64,000 bases of DNA from Comamonas testosteroni (GTDB lineage Bacteria > Pseudomonadota > Gammaproteobacteria > Burkholderiales > Burkholderiaceae_C). Below, one piece after another: positions 27,262 to 35,465 of this stretch. How positions within the stretch are numbered: the first letter of the stretch is position 1; the number at the start of each line of letters is the position of its first letter. Under the pieces are notes generated by a model. The model did no database searches and was not told the DNA's origin. It saw nothing but the letters and a program-made list of their open reading frames with translations. The DNA lies in NCBI RefSeq assembly GCF_014076415.1, contig NZ_CP043568.1, forward strand, positions 3,658,001 through 3,722,000. The letters run 5' to 3'. Made by a program: the position numbers and the translations under genes.

Positions 27262-27573
27262 TCAGCTCACGGTCGCTTCATCCGTACGGGTCTCGCCCTT
27301 GTTGTCCTTCCAGCTCACCGAGATCTTGTCTCCCGCCTTGGCACCCTTGACCACGAACTGCAGAAACGGGTTCTTGGAAACCGCCGGCCCCCATTCGGCC
27401 TGCAGCACCTGCTTGCCGTTGTGCGCGGCCGTCACCTCCTGGATAAACCAGGCGGGCACGGTCTTGCCTTCCGCATCCTTGCGCTGGCCGGTCTCCATCT
27501 CATGGGACATCAGCACGCGCACGGTGGTCTTGTCACCCGCAGCCTGGGCACGAATACGCATTGGATCAGCCAT
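27262..27573 (-). CDS. soxZ: Sulfur carrier complex protein SoxZ
   Basis: 103 aa from ATG 27573 (MADPMRIRAQAAGD); the frame extends 11 codons upstream but the shorter start is the family start. Features: VRVLMSHEMETGQRKD, IPAWFI-like VPAWFIQEVT, and WGPAVSKNPFLQFVVKGAKAGD. Cytoplasm-folded partner exported with SoxY through SoxY's Tat signal. Confidence 0.95.
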   Translation of the reverse strand: MADPMRIRAQAAGDKTTVRVLMSHEMETGQRKDAEGKTVPAWFIQEVTAAHNGKQVLQAEWGPAVSKNPFLQFVVKGAKAGDKISVSWKDNKGETRTDEATVS

Positions 27574-27605
27574 GTTCTTCTCCTGATTCAGATGATTGCT
27601 TGCCA

Positions 27606-28061
27606 TCAGCCGCCGCAGCCACCGAGGGTGACCTTGACTTCCTTCTTGGCATAGAAAGCCTTGCCGTCATTGGTGATGGCCACGGCATAGACATCGGAGG
27701 ACTGGCCCAGCTTGGCGCGGGTCAGGAAATTGGCTTCCAGCGCCTCGTTGACGGTGAAGGCCGCCACCAGCGTGTTGGGGTTCTTTTCCACCAGCACCAG
27801 CATCTGCTTCACATTGGGCAGGCTGGTCGCTGCGCCCAGGGGCACGACGGCACCATTTTCGGCAATGTCGGGCGCCGTCAGCGTCACGTCCTTGCTCTCG
27901 ACAGGTGCAGCGGCTCCCATGGCCTTGAGCACATCGGCCACGGTCTTGGCGTCGAAAGCGGCCTTGTTATAGGCCGCCTGCGCAGCCTGCGGCAGCAGGC
28001 CTGCGGCCATCAGCATGCCGAGCACGGCCGCGCTGTTCTTGAGGGCGTCTCTACGTTTCAT
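27606..28061 (-). CDS. soxY: Sulfur carrier protein SoxY
   Basis: 151 aa from ATG 28061 with a twin-arginine signal (MKRRDALKNSAAVLGML) and the C-terminal swinging-arm GGCGG whose Cys carries the sulfur intermediate; both ends are intact. It forms SoxYZ with the downstream gene product and is the substrate carrier for SoxAX, SoxB and SoxCD. Confidence 0.96.
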   Translation of the reverse strand: MKRRDALKNSAAVLGMLMAAGLLPQAAQAAYNKAAFDAKTVADVLKAMGAAAPVESKDVTLTAPDIAENGAVVPLGAATSLPNVKQMLVLVEKNPNTLVAAFTVNEALEANFLTRAKLGQSSDVYAVAITNDGKAFYAKKEVKVTLGGCGG

Positions 28062-28097
28062 CGTTGTCTCCTTTTCATTCACATCACACAAGCGGGC

Positions 28098-29168
28098 TCA
28101 GGGCTTGGCCCCGGCAGCCAGCCACTGGGCAATCACCCTGGCATCAGCATCGCTGAGATTGGGCTGGGGCGGCATGGGTGTTGATCCCCAGACGCCCGAG
28201 CCTCCTGACTTGACCTTGCCGGCCAGATAGTCCGACTGGCCGCCGTGCTTGCCGGCGATGTCGCTGAAGGCCGGGCCGACGAGTTTCTGCGTCATGCCAT
28301 GGCAGGCCATGCAGGCGTTCTTTTCCAGCAAGGCCGTCGGTGCCGCACTGCCCGATTTCCCGGCGGCCGCTGGCTGCGCGGCCTTGCTGGCACCGCCATC
28401 GGTGGCGATGCCGCGCTGGGCACCGACCAGCCGGTTCTGCTGGGCCAGATTGCCGTGGTTGTTGCTGGCATGCTCGGGCAAGGCCGAGCGCAGCGTGGGT
28501 GCGGGGCCGCAGTTGCTCATGCAGGCAGTGGCCAGCACATCGGGCCTGGCGTCTTTGCCGAACTCGTTGCCGGGCCACAGCGCATGCCGGGTCGTCATGC
28601 CATTGCGGTTGGGCAGCTTCTGCTGTACTTCGGCGATATTCCTGTCGCTGAGCGTGAAGTTCTCGGGCACCACGCCGCCGAGGTTGAGCAGATAGGCCGT
28701 GACGGCATACACCTCTTCGGTGGACAGCGACTTGGGCGCATTCCAGGGCATGGCACGATTGATGTAATCCCACAGCGTGGAGACCGTGGCCACCTTCATC
28801 AAGGTCGTGCGGCCCGGAAAGGCCGGATCCTTGAGCCGCGCCACATGTCCTGTCCTGATGTCCTCGGCCGTGGTGCCGCCGATCAGCGGACTGAACACCT
28901 CGTTGGATTCGCCGAACACCCCGTGGCAGGACGCGCACTTCGCCTCCCACACGTCCATGCCTTTTTGCACGGACCCCGAGCCCGGAGGCAGCCCCTTGAA
29001 ATCCGGGCGCACGTCGATATCCCAGGCCAGAACCTCCTTGCCCGTGGCATTGCGACCCACGCCGGGATAGCGGTCTTCGGCAGACTTGCCCTGCGCCGCA
29101 GCGGGCCCGGCAGCCACGCCCATGGCCAGCAGCGCCAGCAGCGCCAGCGGTTTACGCAAGCTGAACAT
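28098..29168 (-). CDS. soxD: Diheme cytochrome c SoxD
   Basis: 356 aa from ATG 29168 (MFSLRKPLALLALLAMG), overlapping the soxC stop by 17 bases; signal peptide ends near GPAAAQG. Two cytochrome c domains: CASCHG (about residue 80) and CMACHG (about 290), the second resembling the small cytochrome c encoded upstream of soxC. A CMSNCG pair lies between them. SoxD takes electrons from the molybdenum enzyme SoxC. Confidence 0.93.
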   Translation of the reverse strand: MFSLRKPLALLALLAMGVAAGPAAAQGKSAEDRYPGVGRNATGKEVLAWDIDVRPDFKGLPPGSGSVQKGMDVWEAKCASCHGVFGESNEVFSPLIGGTTAEDIRTGHVARLKDPAFPGRTTLMKVATVSTLWDYINRAMPWNAPKSLSTEEVYAVTAYLLNLGGVVPENFTLSDRNIAEVQQKLPNRNGMTTRHALWPGNEFGKDARPDVLATACMSNCGPAPTLRSALPEHASNNHGNLAQQNRLVGAQRGIATDGGASKAAQPAAAGKSGSAAPTALLEKNACMACHGMTQKLVGPAFSDIAGKHGGQSDYLAGKVKSGGSGVWGSTPMPPQPNLSDADARVIAQWLAAGAKP

Positions 29169-30504
29169 TCGCGACCTCCCCGTTGGCACGTACCGCCCAG
29201 GACTGGATGGAATTGTTGTGATAGATGGAGCGTGTGCCGCGCGCAGCACGCAGCTGCTGGTAGCTGGGCTGCACATAGCCCGTCTCATCCATGGCGCGGC
29301 TCTGGATGATGCATTCCTCGCCATTCCAGACCCAGTCCAGATGAAAGCGCGTCAGGCACTTGTCCATCACCGGCCCTTCGAGCCGGGCCGTGCGCCAGTT
29401 GCGGCCGCCGTCCACGCTCACATCCACGCGCCTGACCTTGCCGCGCCCCGACCAGGCCAGGCCCGTGATGTTGTAGAAGCCCTTGTCCAGCAGCATCTGC
29501 CCGCCGGACGGCGTGGTGACCACGCTCTTGCATTCCTGAATGCTCGAGTACTGGCGGTGCTGTCCGTCCGGCATCAGATCGACATAGTGGATCGCCTCGT
29601 CCTTGGCTGCATAAGGCATGTCGCCCACTTCGATGCGGCGCAGGTATTTCACCCAGCTCACGCCCTGCACGCCCGGCACCACCAGGCGCAGCGGATAGCC
29701 CTGCTCGGGCCTCAGCATCTCGCCGTTCTGGCCATAGGCGACCAGCACCTCGCCGGAAGTGATCAACTCCACGGGAATGGTGCGCGTCATCGACGAGCCG
29801 TCCGCCCCCTCGGCCAGGATGAAACGGCCTTTTTTCAGATCGGCCCCGGCCATCTCCAGCAGGGTGATCAGGGGCACACCCGTGAACTCGCTGCACGACA
29901 GCATGCCGTGCGTGTACTGCACCGTGGGCACGGCCACATTGCCCCACTCCATGCCGGTGTTGGCGCCGCATTCGATGAAGTGAAAGCGCGACACCGAAGG
30001 CAGACGCATGATCTCGTCCATGGTGAAGACCTTGGGATTCTTCACCAGACCGTTGATCATCAGCCTGTGCTTGGAAGGGTCGATATCCCACCAGCCCTGA
30101 TGGTGGCGCTCGAAATGCAGACCGCTGGGCGTGACGATGCCAAACAGCGACTGCAGCGGCGCAAACGATACCGAGGCCTGCTTGGTCTGGGTCAGACCAG
30201 GGCTCTGGCGGCGCTGCACATTGGCCTCGTATCTGGAGGGCTTGCCGTAGCCGTCGGTGACCACCGGCTGGCCCAGGCCCTTGCTGTGCGCGGGCAGCTC
30301 CAGAATATTGGGGTCTCCCTCAGCACTCACGGCCTGCCTACCCTGCGCATGGACGGCTGAAGCGCCGGCCGCTGCGGCTGCGAAAGCCCCGCGAATGAAG
30401 TCACGCCGACCTGCCCTGGCTTCGGCAAACACCGTACCTACATCGTCCGCCCGCACAAAATTCTCGGGTGCCTTGCGCACCTTGCCCGTCAACTGGCTTT
30501 GCAT
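29152..30504 (-). CDS. soxC: Sulfane dehydrogenase molybdoprotein SoxC
   Basis: 450 aa from ATG 30504 (MQSQLTGKVRKAPENF); the frame is open 88 codons further upstream inside the cytochrome region. A Tat signal (RRDFIRGAFAAAAAG) lies about residue 33. Sulfite oxidase-type molybdopterin domain with the probable Mo-ligand Cys in FHFIECGANTGMEW, and a C-terminal Mo-co dimerisation domain (VDVSVDGGRNW). Oxidises the SoxY-bound sulfane sulfur, so a cell with SoxCD can oxidise thiosulfate to sulfate without storing sulfur. Confidence 0.95.
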   Translation of the reverse strand: MQSQLTGKVRKAPENFVRADDVGTVFAEARAGRRDFIRGAFAAAAAGASAVHAQGRQAVSAEGDPNILELPAHSKGLGQPVVTDGYGKPSRYEANVQRRQSPGLTQTKQASVSFAPLQSLFGIVTPSGLHFERHHQGWWDIDPSKHRLMINGLVKNPKVFTMDEIMRLPSVSRFHFIECGANTGMEWGNVAVPTVQYTHGMLSCSEFTGVPLITLLEMAGADLKKGRFILAEGADGSSMTRTIPVELITSGEVLVAYGQNGEMLRPEQGYPLRLVVPGVQGVSWVKYLRRIEVGDMPYAAKDEAIHYVDLMPDGQHRQYSSIQECKSVVTTPSGGQMLLDKGFYNITGLAWSGRGKVRRVDVSVDGGRNWRTARLEGPVMDKCLTRFHLDWVWNGEECIIQSRAMDETGYVQPSYQQLRAARGTRSIYHNNSIQSWAVRANGEVANVQLA

Positions 30505-30559
30505 AAGCTCTCTCTTTGATCGTTGATGGCGCTTACCGGGAAAGCACGACACGCCTGTT

Positions 30560-30880
30560 TCATTTGGAACCCTTGAGAATCCAGGCTGCCAGCGTCTGGG
30601 TGTCGGCCTCGCTGAGTGCTGGCTGAGCGGGCATGGGCACCGGCCCCCACTTACCGGAGCCACCGGCCTTGATGCTTTTGACCAGATAGGACTGGGCATC
30701 GGCCTGGGCCGCATATTTTCTGGCCACATCCTGGAACGCCGGGCCCACCAGTTTCTTGTCCGCCGCATGGCAGGCCATGCAGGCGTTCTTCTGTGCCAGC
30801 GCCTGATCTGCCTGCGCCATTGCAGGAACAGCCAGCCCCAGCAACACCGTCAAGCCACCCAGCCAGGATGCAGTCTTCAT
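30560..30880 (-). CDS. Small class I cytochrome c (c551/c552 type)
   Basis: 106 aa with signal peptide ending AMAQA, heme site NACMACHAADKKLVGP and distal Met in PVPMPAQPALS. The start follows AAGGAGGCGAAGCG, an unusually strong ribosome-binding site, and the gene is first after the AT-rich promoter region. Likely the electron acceptor for SoxCD or SoxAX, delivering to a terminal oxidase. Confidence 0.9.
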   Translation of the reverse strand: MKTASWLGGLTVLLGLAVPAMAQADQALAQKNACMACHAADKKLVGPAFQDVARKYAAQADAQSYLVKSIKAGGSGKWGPVPMPAQPALSEADTQTLAAWILKGSK

Positions 30881-30894
30881 CGCTTCGCCTCCTT

Positions 30895-30926
30895 ATATTT
30901 ATATATAAGCATGTTGTTATTTAAAG
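30895..30926 (-). promoter_or_regulatory. AT-rich operator/promoter of the sox operon
   Basis: The + strand reads ATATAAGCA (30903-30911), 7 bases, ATTTAA. The same two blocks occur at 32602-32625 (9-base spacing) in the dsrE/MBL intergenic region. The 125-base gap 30881-31005 carries the promoter of the cytochrome-sox operon. Candidate site for the nearby ArsR-type regulator. Confidence 0.5.
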
Positions 30927-31005
30927 TATCCAACAGCTCGTCAGATTTGAGATCCCGCGCTAACCCTTGTTATTCCAAATAGGAACAGCGATACCCATCC
31001 CCGGC

Positions 31006-31500
31006 TCAGCGCCCCTGCACCGCAGCCCGGGCAATCTTCATGCGCCCATCCAGATAAGCGCCATAGAAATCGGGGATGGAGCTGCCAATCAGGCGATCAG
31101 CCACTTCCCGCCGCCCTGCCCCATAAAAAAGCACGGTGGGAGCAACCTCGATCTCCAGTTGCCTGACCATGCCGCCATGCGTGGTCGCCACGCCATTCCA
31201 GTCCCGCAAAGGCTCCGGCGACAAAAAATGAATCTGGGTCACCACAGCCCCGGACTGCTGCAACGGCAGCAGGTAATGCTCGCGCACCAGCTTGCAGAAC
31301 GGGCAGCCGTGCAGGCTTGCCATCACCACCAGCGGCTGCTTGCCAGCCTGCGCCAAGGCCAGGTCGTGCTGCAGGCTCTGGCTGGTGGGCAGCAGGCGCT
31401 CCGAGGCATCGAGCGCCGCCCACGCCGGGGCCGCGCCCGCCAGCAGCAACTGCAAGCACAGTCTTCTACGGGCACGAAAGGAGCTGGCTGTTTCCATCAC
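31006..31500 (-). CDS. Periplasmic thioredoxin-fold protein (SoxW-like)
   Basis: 164 aa with an N-terminal signal (RARRRLCLQLLLAGAAPAWAA) and a redox motif HGCPFC (about Cys66/Cys69) followed by KLVREHYLLPL; VAPTVLFYG carries the cis-Pro. Start overlaps the stop of the MBL gene (ATGA), so the two are coupled. In sox clusters such proteins keep SoxY's cysteine reduced; that role is inferred. Confidence 0.8.
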   Translation of the reverse strand: MMETASSFRARRRLCLQLLLAGAAPAWAALDASERLLPTSQSLQHDLALAQAGKQPLVVMASLHGCPFCKLVREHYLLPLQQSGAVVTQIHFLSPEPLRDWNGVATTHGGMVRQLEIEVAPTVLFYGAGRREVADRLIGSSIPDFYGAYLDGRMKIARAAVQGR

Positions 31501-32501
31501 GGCTTTTCCTGCTCCATCAGCAAGAAGGTGTTGTAGGCATTCATGCGATTGGCTTCCTTGAATAGCGGGTAGACCGAGAACCTGGACCAGTCCGTCGCCT
31601 GATAGGCCTCGTCGAATGGGTCGAGGTTGGCTGCGGCCTTGCCCATGGCCTCGCGCAGATAGTGCAGATAGTCTCGCGTCAGCTGCATATCCTGGCGCGG
31701 CTGCTCGGAGGCCGGACCGTGGCCCGGCACCATGACCTTTACGGGCAGCTTGAGCAGCTCATCAAGTGCGGCAATCCAGTGGCGACTGTCGGCCTGGCCC
31801 ACATAGGGAATGCGGTTGCGAAACACCACATCGCCAATGAACAGCACACCGCTTTGCGGCAGGAAGATGGCCGTATCCTCCGGCGTATGCGATGGCCCCA
31901 TATGCTGCAGCACAAAGTCCACGCCCCCCACCTTCAGCGTGGAACTGTCGCCCGACACCCATTGACTCGCCGGCACCAGGCGCGTGCTCCGGTCGACCCA
32001 GGGTGCCAGATCCTTGCGCGAAGCCTCAAGCCGCAGATGCGCGGTTTCCGAGTTGATGTATTCACGCGCCTGAACATGGGCCACGATCTTTGCGCCCAGC
32101 GCCTCGAACACCTGCAGGCCATAGATGTGGTCGGCGTGATAGTGGGTCAGCAGCACATGGCTGATGGGCTTGGGCGTCAGCGTACGGATTTTCTGCACCA
32201 GCTCCTCGGCCAGTGCGGGCGAACCCAGCGCATCGATCACGACCACGCTGTCATGGGTGATGACAAAGCCTGCATTGGAGATGAAGTTGCGATTGGCCGG
32301 ACTGCCCAGCGCCGATACACCCTGCACAAAAAACACATTGGCAGCCACCTGTTGCAACTCCATCATGTGCTTGCTGACCGCTTGCGGCATGAGCGGCCGG
32401 GGGGCTGCATCATGCGCTGCCGCTGTACCTGGCGCTGCGATGGCCGCTGCGATTGCCATTCCTGCAAAGCTCCTCAGCGCCGCCCCTGCCCAGCTTGTCA
32501 T
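31497..32501 (-). CDS. Periplasmic MBL-fold hydrolase (SoxH-like)
   Basis: 334 aa from ATG 32501 (MTSWAGAALRSF), preceded by GGGAGACAAAGCC; the frame is open 11 codons further. Signal peptide ends near GTAAAHD. Metal-binding motif LTHYHADHIYGL, further ligands in MGPSHTPEDT, FIGDVVF and VMVPGHGPA. Related to SoxH and quinoprotein-relay MBL proteins found beside sox genes; substrate not established. Divergent from the dsrE gene and coupled to the thioredoxin-like gene. Confidence 0.85.
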   Translation of the reverse strand: MTSWAGAALRSFAGMAIAAAIAAPGTAAAHDAAPRPLMPQAVSKHMMELQQVAANVFFVQGVSALGSPANRNFISNAGFVITHDSVVVIDALGSPALAEELVQKIRTLTPKPISHVLLTHYHADHIYGLQVFEALGAKIVAHVQAREYINSETAHLRLEASRKDLAPWVDRSTRLVPASQWVSGDSSTLKVGGVDFVLQHMGPSHTPEDTAIFLPQSGVLFIGDVVFRNRIPYVGQADSRHWIAALDELLKLPVKVMVPGHGPASEQPRQDMQLTRDYLHYLREAMGKAAANLDPFDEAYQATDWSRFSVYPLFKEANRMNAYNTFLLMEQEKP

Positions 32502-32598
32502 GGCTTTGTCTCCCTTGCATGGGCAGCGCGTCATGCATGAATGCCGCCACTAATGTCGCCACTAGCGCTTGCCCTATTTTTGAATGTTTGCGTCATCG

Positions 32599-32625
32599 TT
32601 AATATAAGCAAGTGGCAATATTTAA
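32599..32625. promoter_or_regulatory. Operator-like inverted repeat between MBL and dsrE genes
   Basis: TTAATATAAGCA (32599-32610) and AATATTTAA (32617-32625) form an imperfect inverted repeat and share the blocks ATATAAGCA and ATTTAA with the sox promoter region at 30903-30924. Placed in the 171-base divergent intergenic region. Confidence 0.5.
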
Positions 32626-32672
32626 CCAGCAGCATCTTCCCTGATGCCTACAGACACCACAGGAAACCTTCG

Positions 32673-33086
32673 ATGAAGCGCCAACTTGTTGCCCTGAGCT
32701 TTGCCCTGTGTACGGCGATTGCCGCCGCTCAGGATGTGAAAGTGGTCTATCACGTCAACACCGGAGTGGAGACCGCGGCCGCCATACTCGCTAATATCAC
32801 CAACGAACTCAATGCCTCGCCCACGGACAAGATCGTGGTGGTCACCCATGGGCCCGGCATAGACTTTCTGCTGAACAATGCCAAGGACAGCAGGGGCCGC
32901 GAGTTCAGCGGCCAGGTCAGCGCACTGGCGGGGCGCGGCGTGGAGTTCAAGGTCTGCAACAACACGCTGCAGACACGCAAGCTCGAAGCCTCCAGCCTGC
33001 TGATGGAAGCCTCGGTCGTCCCCTCCGGGGTGGCCGAAGTGGCGCGCCTGCAGGCCAGGGAGGGCTTTGTCTACCTCAAGCCCTGA
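32673..33086 (+). CDS. Periplasmic DsrE-family protein
   Basis: 137 aa from ATG 32673 with signal peptide (MKRQLVALSFALCTAIAAAQ). The DsrE/DsrF-like fold shows in KVVYHVNTG, IVVVTHGPGIDFLL and the conserved Cys in VEFKVCNNTL. Such proteins bind or relay sulfane sulfur. Divergent from the MBL/thioredoxin/sox genes and next to the ArsR regulator, which supports a role in periplasmic sulfur handling. Confidence 0.85.
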   Translation: MKRQLVALSFALCTAIAAAQDVKVVYHVNTGVETAAAILANITNELNASPTDKIVVVTHGPGIDFLLNNAKDSRGREFSGQVSALAGRGVEFKVCNNTLQTRKLEASSLLMEASVVPSGVAEVARLQAREGFVYLKP

Positions 33087-33102
33087 GGCGCATACGGCCA
33101 TG

Positions 33103-33131
33103 AAAAAAGGCGCCTGGTGCGCCTTTTCTTT
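33103..33131. terminator. Bidirectional terminator between dsrE and arsR
   Basis: GGCGC (33109-33113), CTGGT, GCGCC (33119-33123), flanked by AAAAAA on the left and TTTTCTTTTT on the right, so it can stop transcription from both converging genes. Confidence 0.85.
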
Positions 33132-33147
33132 TTCAGGGGTCAAGCCA

Positions 33148-33456
33148 TCAGTTCTGTTCGATGGCAATCTGCACGCAGATGGTGCGGCACATATGGACGA
33201 CCTTCTCGTTGGCGATGAAGTAGTAGATGCTGACCCCTTCGCGCCTGCGCCCCAGAATGCCGGACTGGTACAGCGTGTTCAGATGCTGCGACATATTGGG
33301 CTGGGTCGTGTCTATGGAGGCCAGCAGCTCGGAGACGTTTTTCTCTCCGTTGCACAACGCGCTGATGATCTTCAGCCGCATGGGCGCGGCCATGGCCTTG
33401 AACAACTCGGCCGCACTCTCGAAAACGCTGTCATCCTCAAGCTCTGACGATTCCAT
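33148..33456 (-). CDS. ArsR-family regulator, BigR/SqrR-like persulfide sensor
   Basis: 102 aa. Winged helix with recognition segment TTQPNMSQHLNTLYQSGILGRRREG. Cys35 (IISALCNGEKNV) in the second helix and Cys90/Cys94 (HMCRTICV) in the C-terminal helix occupy the places of the redox cysteine pair of SqrR and BigR, which sense sulfane sulfur by forming a tetrasulfide bridge; the metal-site motif of classic ArsR (ELCVCDL) is absent. Probably represses the neighbouring sox and dsrE promoters in the absence of reduced sulfur. Confidence 0.8.
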   Translation of the reverse strand: MESSELEDDSVFESAAELFKAMAAPMRLKIISALCNGEKNVSELLASIDTTQPNMSQHLNTLYQSGILGRRREGVSIYYFIANEKVVHMCRTICVQIAIEQN

Positions 33457-33673
33457 GAAACACTCCTGAACACCGCTTCAGACTGCAACCTTCATTCAAA
33501 TAGAGGTGGCACGCCATGGTGCATGGCACCAGTTTATAGGAAGGTCATGCTGTGTCTGTCATCACCCGACGACAAACACTGGCCGGTATCAGGCAATCCC
33601 GAAAAAGAAGCAGCTAGCGCCTGACCGGCATGAATTTCAGGCACTTTCATAGCTGAAACCCATTTTTAACGTA

Positions 33674-33693
33674 CGCAAGCAGCTATCAAAAAG
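33674..33693. repeat. Dispersed repeat, copy 3 (half-element)
   Basis: CGCAAGCAGCTATCAAAAAG, nearly identical to the right arm of copy 2 (22561-22577). It abuts the stop of the NUDIX gene. Nothing else is recognised in 33457-33673. Confidence 0.65.
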
Positions 33694-34287
33694 TCAAGCC
33701 GGCTTCCACTCCAGGGACCAGGCACCGCTTTGCACATTCTGCAGCCACAGACAGCAGCTCAAGGTCTTGGCATCGGTGACCTGGCCGCTACGCACGCCGT
33801 CCAGCAGCTCGGCAGCCGTCATGCTGCAGACATCGAGAAACTCGTCGGCATCGAGCTGGCGCTCGCCTGCAGTCAGGCCGCGCGCGAAGAAGATGTGAAT
33901 GATCTCGTCGGAGTAGCCGATCGCCAGGTGCATGGGCCCGGCATAGGCCCATTCGCGCGCGCTGTAACCGGTCTCCTCCAGCAGCTCGCGCTGGGCGCAG
34001 AGCAGCGGCTGCTCGCCCGCATCGAGCTTGCCTGCGGGAAACTCCGTCATGACCCGGCCCACGGGGTAGCGGAACTGCCGCTCCAGCAGCACGCGGCCAT
34101 CGTCGAGCAGGCCTATCACCACCACGGCGCCGGGGTGCACCACATACTCACGCGTGGCCTGCCCGCCATGGGGCAGGCGCACGGTATCGAGCCTCACCTG
34201 CAGAAAACTGCCCTGATGCACCAGCTCGCTTTTGATGGGGTGCTCGATCAGATGGGCTTCCTGAGCCTGTTTGTCCTGTTGGGTCAT
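33694..34287 (-). CDS. NUDIX hydrolase (ADP-ribose pyrophosphatase-like)
   Basis: 197 aa from ATG 34287 (MTQQDKQAQEAHL); the open frame extends 15 codons. A full Nudix box is present: GKLDAGEQPLLCAQRELLEETGY, with PAG upstream (FPAGKLDAGE) as in ADP-ribose or nucleoside-diphosphate-sugar hydrolases. Cytoplasmic. Isolated between the repeat and the broken MBL gene. Confidence 0.9.
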   Translation of the reverse strand: MTQQDKQAQEAHLIEHPIKSELVHQGSFLQVRLDTVRLPHGGQATREYVVHPGAVVVIGLLDDGRVLLERQFRYPVGRVMTEFPAGKLDAGEQPLLCAQRELLEETGYSAREWAYAGPMHLAIGYSDEIIHIFFARGLTAGERQLDADEFLDVCSMTAAELLDGVRSGQVTDAKTLSCCLWLQNVQSGAWSLEWKPA

Positions 34288-34383
34288 CTCCGACTCGTCT
34301 TTCAAAGCGCTGTGGTGACAGCGCAAATACATCCAAGGTCTTAATCTTCGCAGAAGCCGGCTTCACTTTCCTGCTCTCAGACC

Positions 34384-35322
34384 ATGATGCATCCCATCGA
34401 CACAGCCCAGACAGACATACGGCGCCACCAGTTTGGCCGCGTGACGGTGTTTCGCGGCGCCAAGGGCGGCAAGTATCCGGACGGCAACCAGATCATGATT
34501 CGCGGCAGCGATACGCTGGCAGCGCTGGATACGCCTATCGTTGCCAACCATATCGGGGCCGAGTTCGATGCCGCCGAGCTGGTGGTGATGGGCCATGTGC
34601 ATGAGGACCATATGGCCGGCCTGCACCGCCTGCCAGACGCACAGGTCTTTGCTCACGTCGGCGATCTGGCGGCCTTGTAAAGCTGGGAGGGTCTGGTTGC
34701 CACCTTCGGCTGGGCCGATTCTGCGCAGGCCAGCATCATGCGCAGCAAGCTGGAGAGCGATTTCTTCTACGCCCCCAGACCCGATGCCTGCGGCTACGAA
34801 GATGGAGCCGTCTGGGAGCTGGGCCAGTCGCAGATTCACGCTATTCATATGCCTGGCCATACCGCCGGCCATACCGTGCTGCTGATCGAGCCCGAGGGTG
34901 TTGCCTTTATCGGCGATATCGACCTGACGGGCTTCGGGCCCTATTATGGCGACGCCTGCTCCTGTCTGGCGGACTTTCGCCGCAGCCTGGCACGGCTGCC
35001 GGAGATCGATGCCCAGGTCTGGGTGACTTCTCACCACAAGGGCATTTACACCGAGCGTGAGACGTTTCTGCGAGACCTCAAGCGCTTTGCTGCGGTCATT
35101 GACGAGCGCGGTGCACGCATTCTCGAATGGCTGGCGCAGCGGCCCCTGACGCTCTCGCAGATGGTGGAGCAGCGCCTGCTCTACCCGCAAGGCTTTGATG
35201 CGCCCTGGGTGCTGGGGGCCGAGAAGCGCAGCATCTCCCAGCATCTGGACGAGCTGCTGGCGGCCGGAGAAATCCTGCGGGAGTGCAATGTGCGTGGCGA
35301 AGACCTTTATCTGCGGGCTTGA
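34384..35322 (+). pseudogene. MBL-fold hydrolase gene interrupted by one in-frame stop
   Basis: A single frame runs from ATG 34384 to TGA 35322 (312 codons plus stop) apart from one TAA at 34678-34680. Upstream: VTVFRGAKGGKYPDGNQIMI and the metal motif GHVHEDHMAGL; downstream: IHMPGHTAGHTVLLIE, VAFIGDIDLTGFGPYYG, VTSHHKGIY and a winged C-terminal helix (LDELLAAGEILRECN). One base change (CAA to TAA would give LQSWEG) restores a full protein of the glyoxalase II-like family. No compensating start is evident until ATG 34738, which lacks the HxHxDH site. Probable recent pseudogene. Confidence 0.85.
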
Positions 35323-35332
35323 ATCCAGAAGA

Positions 35333-35364
35333 ATAAAAAAGCCGACTTCTCAAGGAAGTCGGCG
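35333..35364 (-). terminator. Terminator of the DUF849 gene
   Basis: GCCGACTTC and GAAGTCGGC pair perfectly over a 5-base loop; on the minus strand they are followed by TTTTTTATTC. Confidence 0.8.
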
Positions 35365-35465
35365 GGGCCAGGCGCCTGGCCACGCATCCACCAGGCAAGC
35401 GTGACAAGCGCACAGCGGCTAGCCCTTGGCTGATGAGCCGGGCCCAGTCATCCGAGCTTTGAGAC

